A DNA stretch of 64,000 bases from Reticulitermes speratus (GCA_021186555.1 JAJKFL010000039.1:39574110-39638109), one strand, 5' to 3'; positions 46,547 to 58,774 are shown, numbered from the stretch's first letter. Notes: generated by a model not told the origin, from the letters alone. Numbers and translations: made by a program.

Positions 46547-46999
46547 CACTAAAAACGAATCTCTTCAACGCATTTTAATTCAGTTTAGTGCGTTCTGTGA
46601 GGTACACTGCGCAGTCTAGTGACAGTATGTCGAATTTTCAAACTAAATACTTTATCTACTCTGACAAACGCAACCAGGTTCCTCTGAAATGTCGGTAACT
46701 TTCGCGCCAGACTACACGGCATCATATCCCAAACTACAGAAGTGACCATATTTACCGCCGTGAGAAACTCAAATCTAATCTTTTATTTATTAATTTACGG
46801 TATCCATACCATGGGCTGCAGCGACCGGAGTTCGATTCCCGAAAACGGAAAAATATTATAGTCTTCCCCATAACGCCCAGACAGACTCTGTTGCCCAGCG
46901 GTCTCCTGTTTAATGGGCACCGACTGACACGTGACGCACACACAGAAGTTATTTACCATACAAACGAACAACAAAAATAACGATATCAACAGCTACTTC

Positions 47000-47280
47000 A
47001 AAAAATGTGTAACAATTTTAACATTTTAGTGATATTTTAATAAACATGTGGTGTATGAGCTCAATCAGAACTCAAAACAGTGGACTGGTATTTTAACGTT
47101 CAACATTTTACTCATATGGATGTGACTTTTTATACAATCGATGTATAGTCTATGCTTTTAACACTGTGACCCCCTGAGGATGGCATTCTGAATGCCGATA
47201 TAAGTATAGGGGTGAAGCAATAATATTGTAAAAATTGTGTATGAGTTGGTATGAATAATAAATAACCTCCAATTGCTATA
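47000..47280 (+). repeat. Solo Penelope-type terminal sequence, unit 3
   Basis: It corresponds to the right arm of the inverted repeat at 33540-33998. The hammerhead-like motif A at 47169-47213 has GATA in place of GAAA, so its core is broken. Confidence 0.5.
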
Positions 47281-47497
47281 GAATGGACGGACAATATAAC
47301 GTAAAGTTTAGCAAGGCATGTATTTTGTATACCATACCAGAGCTGCGTCGCAATGGTATAAACGGCTTGATAAAGCCACCTAACGGGCGGCCTCCACAAG
47401 AAGGTCGTTTAGGATATCAAACCTGCGAACAACAAGTAGAAGGTCTGCATCCTAAAACTGGTAACACACTAGCCCCTGCCCACCCACGAAGTGTCTT

Positions 47498-48612
47498 AGT
47501 TAATATACAGAACAGACATAGCCTACACCCCAACCTATGTTTATCTTTTGTGGCCATGTAGTTAATACACACAACAGAGACATAGCCTACACCTTAACCT
47601 AAGTTTGTGTGAGTGGCCATGTAGTTAATATACAGAACAGACATAGCCTACACCCTAAACTAAGTTTGTGTTTTGTGGCCATGTAGTTAATATACACAGC
47701 AGAGACATAGCCTACACCGTAACCTAACTTTCTGTGCAGTGGTCATGTAGTTAATATACACAACAGAGACATAGCCTATACCGTAACCTAACTTTATGTG
47801 CAGTGGCCATGTAGTTAAGATACAGAACAGACATAGACTACACCCTAAACTAAGTTTGCCTTTTGTGGTCATGTAGTTAAGATACACAACAGAGACATAG
47901 CCTAAACCTTAACCAAAGTTTGTGTTTGTGGCCATGTAGTTAATATACACAACAGAGACATAGCCTACACCGTAACCTAACTTTGTGTTTTGTGGCCATG
48001 TAGTTGATATACACAACAGAGACATAGCCTACACCGTAACCTAACTTTGTGCTTTGTGGCCATGCAGTTAATATATACAACAGAGACATAGCCTACACCA
48101 TAACCTAACTTTGTTTTTTGTGGCCATGTAGTTAAATACAGAAGAGGCATAGCCTACATTCTAACCTAACTTTGTGTTTTCTGGCCATGTAGTTAATATA
48201 CACAACAGACATAGCCTACAGCAAAACCTAACTTTGTGTATTGTCGCCATGTAGTTAATATACAAACAGACATAGCCCACACCGTAACCTAACTTTGTGT
48301 TTTGTGGCCATGTATTTAATGTACACAACAGAGGCATAGCCTACATCCTAATCTAACTTTGTGTTTTGTGGCCATGTAGTTAATATACACGACAGAAACA
48401 TAGCCTACACTGTAACCAAATTTTGTGTTTTGTGGCCATGTAGTTAATGTACACAACATAGGCATAGCCAACATCCTAATCTAACTTTGTGTTTTGTGGC
48501 CATGTAGTTAATATACACGACAGAGACAAAGCATACACAGTAACCTAACTTTGTGTTTTGTGGCCATGTAGTTAATATACACAACAGAGACATAGCCTAC
48601 ATCCTAACCTAT
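47498..48612. repeat. 64-bp minisatellite, unit 4 (about 18 copies)
   Basis: It is an uninterrupted array without the LINE. Near 48300-48550 a two-unit higher-order repeat is visible, alternating 'CATCCTAATCTAAC' and 'CACTGTAACC' variants. Confidence 0.9.
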
Positions 48613-49149
48613 CAACATGCTTCTGATTTTTAATTCCTGTAGCCAAGTCATCAGAATAGGAAACACAGATCGCTTTCAGTAGAGCAGCAAGGATTCTTTC
48701 CTGCTTGATTCTATGAACCAGCAAAAGGAAAGAGTAAAATAAGAGCAAGACAATGACATGAATAAAGTGGGTCACAGCAGTTGGTAATGTTGAGGATTAT
48801 GGCCACTTCCACAAGCAGACAGCTGCAGTAATAAGTGACCACTTTCACTGTAAGGTTTACTTACCTTTTCTCCAACCAATATAATCCAGTATAAAGTGAG
48901 AATACTTCAGTGACATACATGTTATCATAATATGAGCTAAAATTCAAGATACATTAATGACTATAACTCTGTTATGCATCCAACTACACTCAGTATACAT
49001 TATTAACAAAATGTAGAGATAGTCATGTGTGATGAATATGCAAAAAATTAGTACAAAAAAGGTGAGAAATATATTCACCTGTGTAGATTGAGTACAGACA
49101 CAAATTCAAGTAATTTCTGTATGATAAGTGAACATAAAAAACAGTACAA
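48613..49149. other. Non-coding stretch, unit 4
   Basis: It is the counterpart of 3271-3824 and 16239-16799. No gene was recognised. Confidence 0.6.
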
Positions 49150-49435
49150 AGTAAAGATAAACCCCATGCATGTTATGAAGGCATAAAGAAGAACTGGAGA
49201 TAGAGCTCCATTTTTTCTTAACCATCGCACTAGATGGAGGTAAGTGGTCAATTTCACATCGTGCCCACTTTACCACCATAGAAAGAGTGCCAGTACACAA
49301 TGAATAGGAGGCTGAGTGGGCCCCAGTGCTGGTTTGTGTGTTTTGGAGAAAATACTTGCCCTTGCTGAGATTCGAACACTGCATCGTCCAGCTGAGTGCC
49401 TACTCACTACACTATGTTATCCTACCTCCAGTTTG
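49150..49435 (-). repeat. SINE-like repeat, minus strand (unit 4)
   Basis: It is the counterpart of 3825-4085, with the B-box-like GTTCGAATC near 49372 on the minus strand. Confidence 0.45.
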
Positions 49436-50149
49436 TGTAACATTTCCAATAAAGCTTTGGAGCATTACCACTGAAGAAATTTTTACTTTTCTTCTCTTGC
49501 TCCATTTATCTTTAAATATCACAAAATAAGTATATCAATGCCCAGAAATGGAAATGACAAGTAACATATTCATAAAACTTCGCTATTCAGATGGAAAAAT
49601 ACAACCCCCCCCCCCTCCCCCGGTCAAACTACATGTCATCATTAACTGGGGTGCACAAATCTCGGGCACCATGTCATCATGGTGATTATATTTTGACTAA
49701 TATGTGTTGAACTCATTCCATGTCACCCTTCTGGCAACTACAATTTTCAGGCAGCTCCTATATTTAGTGAAAATCTGTACACCTCTGCTAATTATACAGA
49801 CATATCACTGTTATAACCAACATGCACAATTTTATTCAACATTTGTCTCTGAAGCTTAACTCCTTATGCAGACTAAATTACTGAGCATCATAAGTGCACA
49901 CTTTGATGTAACATATCAACTACTGATCGTAAAATCTGCATGTACCAAATACCTGAAAATATGGAAGTACAAAAGGGCTATATATCAACTCTGTACACAC
50001 TTCAAGAAAGCTCATGATGCAGTCAGAAATAAGATTTCGTACAATATTTCCATGGAGTTTCATGTACCTAGAAAGCAGTTAAGTTAATCAATATGTTCAA
50101 ATCAAACCAACAGTAAATTCCAGATAGATGTTTATAGTTTATTCCATGG
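49436..50149 (-). other. 3' flanking region of zinc-finger gene, unit 4
   Basis: It is a conserved 3' UTR region with a C-rich tract (about 49604-49621) and AATAAA at 49831-49836. Confidence 0.6.
49831..49836 (-). terminator. Polyadenylation signal AATAAA, unit 4 gene
   Basis: The minus strand reads GTTGAATAAAATTGTGC, conserved with units 1 and 3, about 620 bases downstream of the stop at 50455. Confidence 0.6.
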
Positions 50150-50454
50150 TGTTGATGTACTACCAGGTATCTCTGACATGTGAACGTCTTACCACATGCA
50201 TTATATGAAAATGGACGCTCATCACTGTGTATGCACTGATGTCTTATCAGGTTACTCTTTCGGTTGAATGCCTTATTACACACATCACAGGAATATGGAC
50301 GGTTACCAGTGTGTATGCGTTGATGTCTTACCAGGCTACTCCGATCAGTGAATGCCTTATTACACACATTACAGGAATATGGACGGTACCCACTGTGTAT
50401 GCGTTGATGTCTTACCAGGCTACTCCGATCAGTGAATGCCTTATTACACACATC
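50150..50454 (-). pseudogene. Vestigial zinc fingers beyond the stop, unit 4
   Basis: Three complete fingers (two TDRSSLVRHQ, one NRKSNLIRHQ) and the degenerate SYNACGKTF module lie in frame after the TGA at 50455-50457. This is the longest preserved tail of the four units. Confidence 0.7.
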
Positions 50455-51012
50455 TCAGTAACATGGACTCTTACCACTATGTATGTGTTGATGTTCTATC
50501 AGGCTCCTCTTTTGGCTGAATGCATTATTACACACATTACAAGAATATGGACGATCACCACTGTGTATGCGTTGATGTTTTATCAAGTTACTCTTTTGGC
50601 TGAATGCCTTATTACACACATTACAGGAATATGGACGCTCACCATTGTGTATGCGTTGATGTCTTATCAGGTTACTCTGTCGGCTGAATGCTTTATTACA
50701 CACAATACAGGAATATGGACGCTCACCACTGTGTATGCGTTGATGTCTTATCAGGCTACTCTGTTGGTTGAATGCCTTATTACACACATTACAGGAATAT
50801 GGATGCTCACCACTGTGTATGCGTTGATGTTTTATCAAGTTACTCTTTTGGCTGAATGCCTTATTACACACATCACAGGAATACGGACGTTCACCACTGT
50901 GTATGCGTTGATGTCTTATCAGGCTTCTCCGATCAGTGAATGCCTTATCACACACATCACAGGAATATGGACGCTCACCACTATGTGTGCGCAGTTGTTC
51001 ATTCTGAGTAAC
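50455..51012 (-). CDS. C2H2 zinc-finger protein, unit 4, exon with 6 fingers
   Basis: It is the second coding exon of an intact gene, joined in phase 0 to 51809-53083 for a 610-residue protein. It starts [16 protein letters not shown] and carries six C2H2 fingers with helices [40 protein letters not shown] and SQKRSLIE. It ends HSGKSPCY with TGA at 50455. The last two fingers, including the CNNAF variant, match unit 2. The acidic exon instead matches unit 3, so the gene is a mosaic. Nuclear DNA binding is expected by family and the target is unknown. All zinc ligands are present. Confidence 0.88.
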   Translation of the reverse strand, partial: VTQNEQLRTHSGERPYSCDVCDKAFTDRRSLIRHQRIHSGERPYSCDVCNKAFSQKSNLIKHQRIHSGEHPYSCNVCNKAFNQQSSLIRHQRIHSGERPYSCIVCNKAFSRQSNLIRHQRIHNGERPYSCNVCNKAFSQKSNLIKHQRIHSGDRPYSCNVCNNAFSQKRSLIEHQHIHSGKSPCY

Positions 51013-51808
51013 CTGGTACAAAATAATAAAGGACAAATATTGAGATATATCCAAATAGGAAGAATTACTTTGAAAGCAATGTATAAGTTAAGTAAACAAT
51101 CTTTACATTTAAGAAACTGTGTTCCTTACGAAACTGCATTACATGACTAGCAATCTAGTGCACAGTCCGGTCTCCAAATAAAAGGCTCCATATACCTACA
51201 CACTTAGTGGAGAGTGGTGTATGAAATTAATACTGGAACTCATGTTCGAAGAATTGAACAAATTCAAAGTTTAAAATATGTTTAGCAAGGCAATACACCA
51301 GCACACAGGAGTCAATGTTGTTTCCACAGACAGCTCTGAATGGAAGGATTATATGTACATACTCATACCATGGCTGAGGTCTGCAAATTTTCCAAAAATC
51401 GAGGACCAATCCCAAATATCTAAGTGTACCTCAAATACGCCACTAAAGTTATTTGGCAGAAGTATGTGCAAAAGAATTAAAATGTTAATTTTTGTCACTC
51501 TATGTCAAATACTGGTTGATCCTAGTGTGGGTACTCACACAAAAGACGGTATATTGAACGCTTAGAGAGAGACGTTTATGGTCTAACATTGTTATCAATG
51601 CTGCCCAGCGTATTTAAGTTAATTTATCTCAGTTTCATGTGTGGACAGTTGAAACGAATCAATCTTCTCTCATTCTCTCACCATTCTCAACAGAAATGTG
51701 ATCTCACACAAAACAACCACTCACCCACCGAATGGGCAAAGAAATGACTTGTGCCTATGCGCATGCACACACACCTACTCAGCATACAAAACAGTGATTC
51801 AGTTTTAC
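51013..51808 (-). other. Intron of the unit 4 zinc-finger gene (796 bp)
   Basis: The donor is CAG|GTAAAAC and the acceptor CAG at 51015-51013. There is no insertion, so it shows the ancestral target TTTAAAATATGTTTA near 51271 for the unit 3 fold-back element. Confidence 0.8.
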
Positions 51809-53083
51809 CTGAGGTTTAGTCTTTATGTCTGGAAATGTCATGGGCTGAGGAACATTTTCCACCATTACATCTGTGCCTTCTACAATTTTTATCATGCAAA
51901 CTTCATGGGAATTATCAGATGATGTCAGACATGTCTCAGTGCATGAACCAAATTCATCTGTGGCTTCCTCAACCTTCATATTGACAACTTTGTGCACATG
52001 AACAGATGATGTCAGACATGTCTTAGTACATGAACGAAATTCATCTGTGTCTTCTTCAACCTTCATATTGACAACTTTGTTCGTATCATCAGACGATGTC
52101 AGACAATTCTCAGTACACAAACCAAATTCATCTGTGTCTTCTTCAACCTTCATATTGACAACTTTGTGCGTATCATCACATGATGTTAGACATGTCTTAG
52201 TACACGAACAAAATTCATCTATGTGTTCTGCAACCTTCATATTGACAACTTCATGCGCATCATCAGATGATTTCAGACATGTCTCAGTGCATGAACCATA
52301 TTCATCTGTAGCTTCCCCAACTTTGTGCGTATCATCAGATGATGTCAGACATGTCTCAGTACACCAACCAAATTCATCTGTGTCTTCTTCAACCTTTATA
52401 TTGACAACATTGTGCGTATCATCAGATGATTGCAGACATGTCTCAGTACACGAACAAAATTCATCAGTGTCTTCTTCAACCTTCATATTGACAACTTTGT
52501 GCGTATCATCAGATGATGTCAGACATGTCTCAGTGCATGAACCAAATTCATCTGTGGCTTCCCCAACCTTCATATTGACAACATTGTTCGTATCATCAGA
52601 TGATGTCAGACATGTCTCAGTACACCAACCACATTCATCTGTGTCTTCTTCAACCTTCATATTGACAACTTTGTGCATATCATCAGATGATGTCAGACAT
52701 GTCTCAGTACACAAACCAAATTCAACTGTGTCTTCTTCAACCTTCATATTGACAACTTTGTGCGTATCATCAGATGTCAGATATGTCTCAGTACACCAAC
52801 CAAATTCATCTGTGTCTTCTTCAACCTTCATATTGACAACTTTGTGCGTATCATCAGATGTCAGACATGTCTCAGTACACAAACCAAATTCATCTGTGTG
52901 TTCTTCAACCTTCATATTGACAACTTTGTGCGTATCATCAGATGATGTCACACATGTCTCAGTACATAAACCAAATTTATCTGTGTCTTCTTCAACCTTC
53001 ATATTGACTACTTCATGCGCATCATTAGATGATGTCGGACATGTCTCGGTACAGGCACCACCTTTAACTTTCACTAAATCCAT
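51809..53083 (-). CDS. C2H2 zinc-finger protein, unit 4, N-terminal acidic exon (13 repeats)
   Basis: The acceptor GGTCTTACAG is followed by GACTGT and ATG at 53083. The 425 codons begin MDLVKVKGGACTETCPTSSN and run through about 13 tandem 29-residue acidic repeats, ending IKTKPQ at donor CAG|GTAAAAC. One repeat (about residue 270) lacks the VVNM-K segment. Two carry the same one-codon deletion (LTSDDTHK) as repeats 2 and 3 of unit 3. Most repeats keep the PsiKxE motif with an acidic run, a C-x3-C pair and SSDD. At 13 copies this is about twice the unit 3 number. The predicted role is as a multivalent SUMO-acceptor or acidic effector region for the attached fingers. This is an inference. Confidence 0.85.
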
Positions 53084-53089
53084 ACAGTC

Positions 53090-55794
53090 CTGTAAGACCA
53101 AACACATTTAAATTCATGGGGTTTGCTATCTCAAAATATGAAATATGACACTCTATGGCAAACATTTAGCTCTGCATCAAAGTGACAACTGCTCATTTTT
53201 GCAAGTTTAATTCATTACAACGTTCAAAATCATTATTCGAGAAAGTCCCTGCCTTATACAGAACCTGAAGATAGATTTCCAAGCTCAGAGGAGCCCTGCA
53301 CTAATTCCTATCATGAGCCAAACATCCAGTCCACACCTTCCACCTGATCTCCTGAATATTGATTTTAATAATGAAATTAGCAAATTGGAATATACTGCTT
53401 TTCTCTCATATAAGTTAGATCAGCTGTACATATCATCATCCTTCAAATTATCAGTCTAAAGACAATTCTTTAGAATAAGTACAAATACCCTTATACATAC
53501 AAATCAATGGAAAATGAAAATTACCAGTACCTGCCTATAAAACATTTAGTTTCTTTGACTATGTAAATACTCCGAATAACATGAAGTTATCTTCTATGCA
53601 CAAAGGCACACACAACTCACCATACTTTTTCTGAGAGCAGAAATCTCTCCTCAACACAGTTTAATTACTGGGCACCATGCAACATTAAAACTTCTTCAGC
53701 ACACACAATGGTTAATGTGCTGCGAAACAAGAAGGCACACAATAATTCTAGTGATACAACTTCAAGGATTTTATAGGTTCTGAGAGAAATCGTATTTTTT
53801 ATGCCACTTAAACATATCAAATGTTATGAAAAAAAATTGTATTTCTCACACGCAACATGAAATAAACATAACATTACAATATATCATAACTTCAATTATT
53901 TGACCAGAGACAATGTGTTCTCACATATGTGTAATACTTACTAACAGATGGGAGATGAAACATACATTGTTAAAACAAATGATCACTGACAGTGATGATG
54001 TTCATACCTCAACAACCTACCTACTGAATTGGCTACCGCTTCAAATTTTATACATTGCTACTGCATGAAATTTTCCTATTGGCTAGGACGGATCAGACGT
54101 TTAGTACCACCGCCCAACCTCCGGTCATCCCTACCGCACTGCCATCTACTCTCATAGACTAAATTTACGTGGTAGAAACCTCAGCCGAATCCGTGTCTGT
54201 GCAATGGTAACTTTCTGCGCCAGCTGCCATTGATTATATTTTCAACTCACATTTACTGTGACGATCTGTTCTGGTTTGCAGCCTAACCCACACTGTTACA
54301 AACCAATAAACTCATTTATTTATTTCCAAGTTGTTTTTAAATATGCAACAGAGATTAGCTTGCGAAGGAGCAGCAATATGTGCCACTGACTGACTGACTG
54401 CTTAAATTAAAACAACTATAGAAGCTTAATAGTGCAAGAAAGTTCAAGAATCCTGATTATAAAAAATTCAATTAAAACCAAAAATACAGGTCTTATAATG
54501 CCTGATAAGTAAAATAAAAAAAGCTTGCCCCAAATCTAATGATTTTTCTTCTGAAATAATGATTAGGATTACCAAAACTGATCATAAAATTATCCCTGTA
54601 CACACTACGCAGGCATATGGCAAAATAAATTAGAGGAGTATCTCCACTCAATCTTAACCAACCCCACCCCGGTGAAATAACCTCAAGGACCCAATACCCA
54701 ATATATAGGCGGATGGACGGATAAGACAGCTGGTCTCAACACTCTGGTGGAGAAAAATACTTTTATCCCTTCCAGAACCTTGTCCATCCCACAACCTAGT
54801 GGGTATACCAACTACAGTCCCATCTGCTGTAGACTGTTACTACTGGGCTGGTATTCAGTTAGTCAGCACAGAGCTATTACTATCATATGGTCCAGATTGG
54901 GCAAATTTAAATTTAAACTGTATGACAATAACTCAGATACTATTCACTAAAATTAAGTCTACACTATTTTTCCTCAGGTGTCCTATACACACAAAAAAAA
55001 AAAAAGTTATTCCACGACACATCAACATCAAATATGAAGTTGTACTAATAGGAATTGCCCACATTATAGGAAATTAAATATCATGTGTGGACATGCATAA
55101 CACTTTCACCAGTAAATAGAAAAATAATAGCACATTTAGATCAAAAGGTACTTCAAACGTGATTTAAAATCGTATAGTGCAAAGAGAGAGAGACAGAGTG
55201 AGCAAGAGAGAAAGTCTAGATTTTCAAACTACTTGCTTCATAAAGATCTGTCCAATATCAACAACTTTACTACACCTGCTTTTCCATTAAAAATTTTCAT
55301 TACATCAATTAGTGGCTGTCCTTCCAGACAGCGTTCACAGTCTTGTATTCATGACAGACCTCCACCGATATGCAGAAAATAATAATGGTATATGCTTACA
55401 CAAGCAACATAAATGCACAGATAAAATTACTCAACCCTCACTTCCTTCCAAATATTTCTTCTTGAACAAGTTTTGAAGTGGTGATTATTTAACATGCTAA
55501 CATAAACACAATACATGAGTTGTGAGGTTGTAACTTGATTACTTGTACAATCACAACAAGAACCCCAACAGTAGAACATGTCATCCTAGCCTTACAAGGT
55601 TGCATTATATTGCTTGTCATATCGTCCATTCACATGATCCTGCGACTACAACATGTAATTTATGTCCTAAGCATCAGGGATGCAGTACACTTGTTAAATT
55701 TATAGAAATAATTTCTCATTGAAAAACAAGTCTTTCTTGAAAATGTACTTATGGGAGTGGTTAAGAAATTCTCCACTTTTATACAACCCATTGG
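53090..55794. other. Non-coding 5' region of the unit 4 gene
   Basis: It is the counterpart of 7683-10574. A conserved donor-like AGTATG|GTGAGTTG (minus) lies near 53614, a CCAAT box (ATTGG at 54078-54082) and a TATAAAA on the minus strand at 54046-54052. A GA-rich run lies at about 55183-55215. No protein gene was recognised. Confidence 0.5.
54007..54240 (-). promoter_or_regulatory. Candidate promoter / 5' exon region, unit 4 gene
   Basis: On the minus strand an inverted CCAAT box (54082-54078) is followed 26 bases on by TATAAAA (54052-54046) and then by a donor-like GAG|GTATGA near 54009. The block GTAGATGGCAGTGCGGTAGG is conserved in all units upstream of it. The TATA itself is present only in unit 4. 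The spacing is not ideal, so this is a weak call. Confidence 0.25.
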
Positions 55795-56946
55795 TTCCTG
55801 AACTCCTATTCAACGGGTACCAGGATTATTTCCCAAAGGCAGAGCATTTGGGGTGTGAAGTTAACCACATACCTCCATTTAGTGCCAAGGTTAACAATGA
55901 GTGGAGCTAAACCTCTGTTCTTCCTGTATGCCTTCAGGGTGTGGACAGATTAATTTTTTTATGTTTTATGGGTCCATCAACATGTTCTCAAAAGCACAAA
56001 AAGTAACCACATACTGAACCAGTTGAATTAAACCCGACATTTGATTATTATCCTCAGATCAACGCATGGTTCTCCCACATGAGCTCTTTCCTTTGCATAC
56101 TCCCACCAAAATGTGTGCAGCCTTAATTTTCATTACGTACACTACATGTCTGAATTTCATCCTCCTTATATAGTAACACTAACACTTCTAAGAGTAAAGT
56201 AATCACCATGTCATGAAGTGCAGTGACGACAGGCTCCACATCTGAAGGTTATACCTTGTATGGATCTAAGGAATATTAAAAAAAAATTAAAATAAATATA
56301 TAGCTCCATGCATTATTCACCTTGGCACCAAATGGAAATGAGTTGCAGGCTTCATATTCCACCCACTTTACTACTGGGGAAAGATCTCTGCAGTATGCAC
56401 TGGACAGGGAACTGGCTGGGACTCAGGAACAGTCTGGCAGTGGTAAAGAGAAAAACTTCTGCCCTGCAGAAAGCCACATATTGAGTCTAATCTTCTGGCC
56501 CTAAACCTAATCACTATAATGACTGAGCTACAATAGTATGCAAAATGTTAAGAAAGTTATAAAACAAAATTACATCTAAAAAAACTCTTACCATATCCAA
56601 ACAGGGTACTGCCAAGCTCTTACACAGTATGTAAAGAAGCTGTTTGGGAGATCATTTGGAACAGAGCATGTAAATAATATTTCTTCATGTCCGCAGTTTC
56701 AGAGTTTTGATATTTTTACACTGATGTTGCTTTCATTGCTCTGATACTTTCATGGGGGCTCTGCGCTGAGTTTGTGAACATACACATATCTGATTCAAAC
56801 AGTACTACTGATAATAAATAGCAGTAACAACAGAAATACCTGGTTTAACATTATCCATAGTCCATGCAACGGACTGACTATACAGTACTTAAGCCGACTG
56901 TTTGCATATGTAACCATAAACAACAAATCGTTATTTTCTGATGCTC
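55795..56946. other. SINE-like repeats and non-coding DNA, unit 4
   Basis: It contains the plus-strand SINE-like body (about 55795-55950) and the tRNA-like-headed repeat (about 56335-56530, minus). No gene was recognised. Confidence 0.45.
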
Positions 56947-56986
56947 CTCCTACATGTTTCGACCTCTACAGGCCATCTTCAGGGAG
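56947..56986 (-). ncRNA. Hammerhead-ribozyme-like motif B, unit 4 (intact core)
   Basis: The core, helices and extra U are identical to the unit 1 copy at 11696-11735, with only a 3-base difference outside stem I. Confidence 0.45.
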
Positions 56987-58274
56987 GTCATTTACAAAGG
57001 AATGCATTTAAAACAATTTCTGTCAAAGATATTCATAAATGGCATTAAAATACAATGTTACAAATTAAAATATTGCCAAACATGTATAAAATGTAGATTA
57101 GTTACAGGTACATTACATTAATTGATAATTTTATCTTTAACTGTAGACAAACATCTATGACACTAGTGTCATCTTCACTGTAAGGGAGATATAACCCTGT
57201 GCTGTCCGTTGATATTCGTACCGTAGTGGGGCCACTGAGTACTCAAGTGATCCACTACGGTACAAAAATGAACAACGCAGGTCCACACAACAATTATCAC
57301 AAGAAAACAATATTTATTACTGTAAATATCTGCCACAAAAACGATTACTTGTACCACACATTTAGTTACCGTAATCACAATTTCTCCTGTGGTTACTGCA
57401 TATTGGAAACGAAACTCAGGTCATTCTGACTCAAAGCGGTGTGAGCATAAAAGCGACCATCACTTTTTGATATGTTAAATTACCACCACCCCCTCAATAT
57501 ACAGTAACAGGTTTTACTGCTGCAACAAACTGCTTTTGTCTGATCACAAATTTATGTCTGGCACGTGTCTGTGATAATTGCTAGCAATGTACGTGACATT
57601 ACCGCCATAGCCATATTGGTGTTGGTCAGTGTATATTCCGCTTTGACTGCTATCCAGCGGCCGGAAGTGAGAACTATATTGGACGAGCCACGGATTACAT
57701 ACAATCTACAGACATGTGGATATCATGTGATTGCATGCGATCAAACCACGGGTTAGTTACATAGCTCGGAAGAAGAAACTGAGCACAAGCGCTTTTAATA
57801 ATAACTATAAGAAGGTGCGCACATTGTGGATGGTTAGAGTTAACACTTTTTGTCTTTCGCGTATTCACATAAGGTCTTCATCCTTTTTGCACACATATGT
57901 AAATGATATGGTCCACATTGCCGCCACACAATTCACATACACAGGTCCTGTCTGGGATGTGGTACTTTTTGTTGATGCACACTCTGGTGTCCAAGCCATG
58001 CACTGCTAGTCTGGTCACTTTTTTAAAGCGCTTTTAACCCTTTACAGACAAAACGTAAACTGTTTAATTTGAAGACCCAGTTTGTACCGCGCAGTAAACA
58101 CTTCTCATTTCGGTTAAAAAAACAAATAAATTTATTTTACATAAGGCATAAGTCGCTGTTTGTTCTGATATAAATACAATACGTACAAATACACTGTGTG
58201 GGCAGAACGTAGAATTGTTGAATGTTAAACCTGTTGATTCATCAAGTAAGCATTAAGCTTAAACAGGTTAAGTT
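56987..58274. other. Non-coding DNA, unit 4
   Basis: It includes a perfect 12-bp inverted repeat (GTACCGTAGTGG at 57218-57229, complement at 57252-57263). The empty site for the unit 2 P-element-like insertion lies near 57717-57735. An inverted CCAGTGGTTAC fragment lies near 58080-58250. Confidence 0.5.
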
Positions 58275-58774
58275 AGGGTTGCAATATATCCGTTATAAGT
58301 AAAGAGAACTTTCACACTTATGACCATAACAAAGAGAACATATAAACAAACAAGGAGGTTAAAAATGTTAGTATAAATGTTCACAGTTTCATTACCTAAC
58401 ACTTCCTCTCTGTGTTTCTCTGCTATTAGTTTTTGGAAGTCCATGGGTATAGAATTCTGAGCCAGACATTCTTTACGCACGTATTTTAACCGAGTTCAAG
58501 TTTCCGCGCCAAAGCTTTCCTACATGTTCCGTAGGTTTACCGCTAATCTCATGTTTAATTTTTAACTCGGACAATGATAAAATAATATATAATTATGAAT
58601 TTCTTTAGAGAGCAGTTTTTTGCATGTTAGTACCATTGAAATATGCAGAAGTTTTAAGAACTAACAAATAGTCAAAACCCGGACTTTTCTACAAATTTAA
58701 ATAACCAGACCGGATGAAAATTTTGGGTCGAAAAACAGGACATGTCCGGAGAAAGCAGGATGTATGGTAGCCCT
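58275..58774. mobile_element. hAT-like non-autonomous element (unit 4), tentative
   Basis: It is the counterpart of 31205-31702 and 44700-45202, with the same inverted ends. Confidence 0.4.

Larger units (their letters stand above)
45203..46985. other. Conserved CpG-containing non-coding segment (unit 3)
   Basis: It is the counterpart of 31703-33539. The NRF1-type palindrome GCGCATGCGC is intact at 46159-46168 and the 27-bp palindrome is at 46520-46546. The ATGGCGGCC ORF at about 45631 is stopped by TGA, as in unit 2. Confidence 0.5.
34223..47497. repeat. Tandem segmental duplication unit 3
   Basis: This third copy contains an intact two-exon zinc-finger gene. It has lost most of the minisatellite and about 0.8 kb of downstream sequence through a deletion joining the LINE remnant directly to the 3' UTR region near 35515. 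It gained a 252-bp fold-back element in the intron at 37954-38205. Its right end joins unit 4 through a shortened junction that enters the minisatellite directly. Confidence 0.85.

Noticed and set aside
52047-53111. Long plus-strand open frame (354 codons) opposite the acidic exon, and similar frames opposite other acidic and finger exons (for example 50227-51150, 17864-18691)
   Set aside because: The repeat periods (87 and 84 bp) are multiples of three, so an antisense frame that is open once stays open. The minus strand has the zinc ligands, start codon and splice sites.
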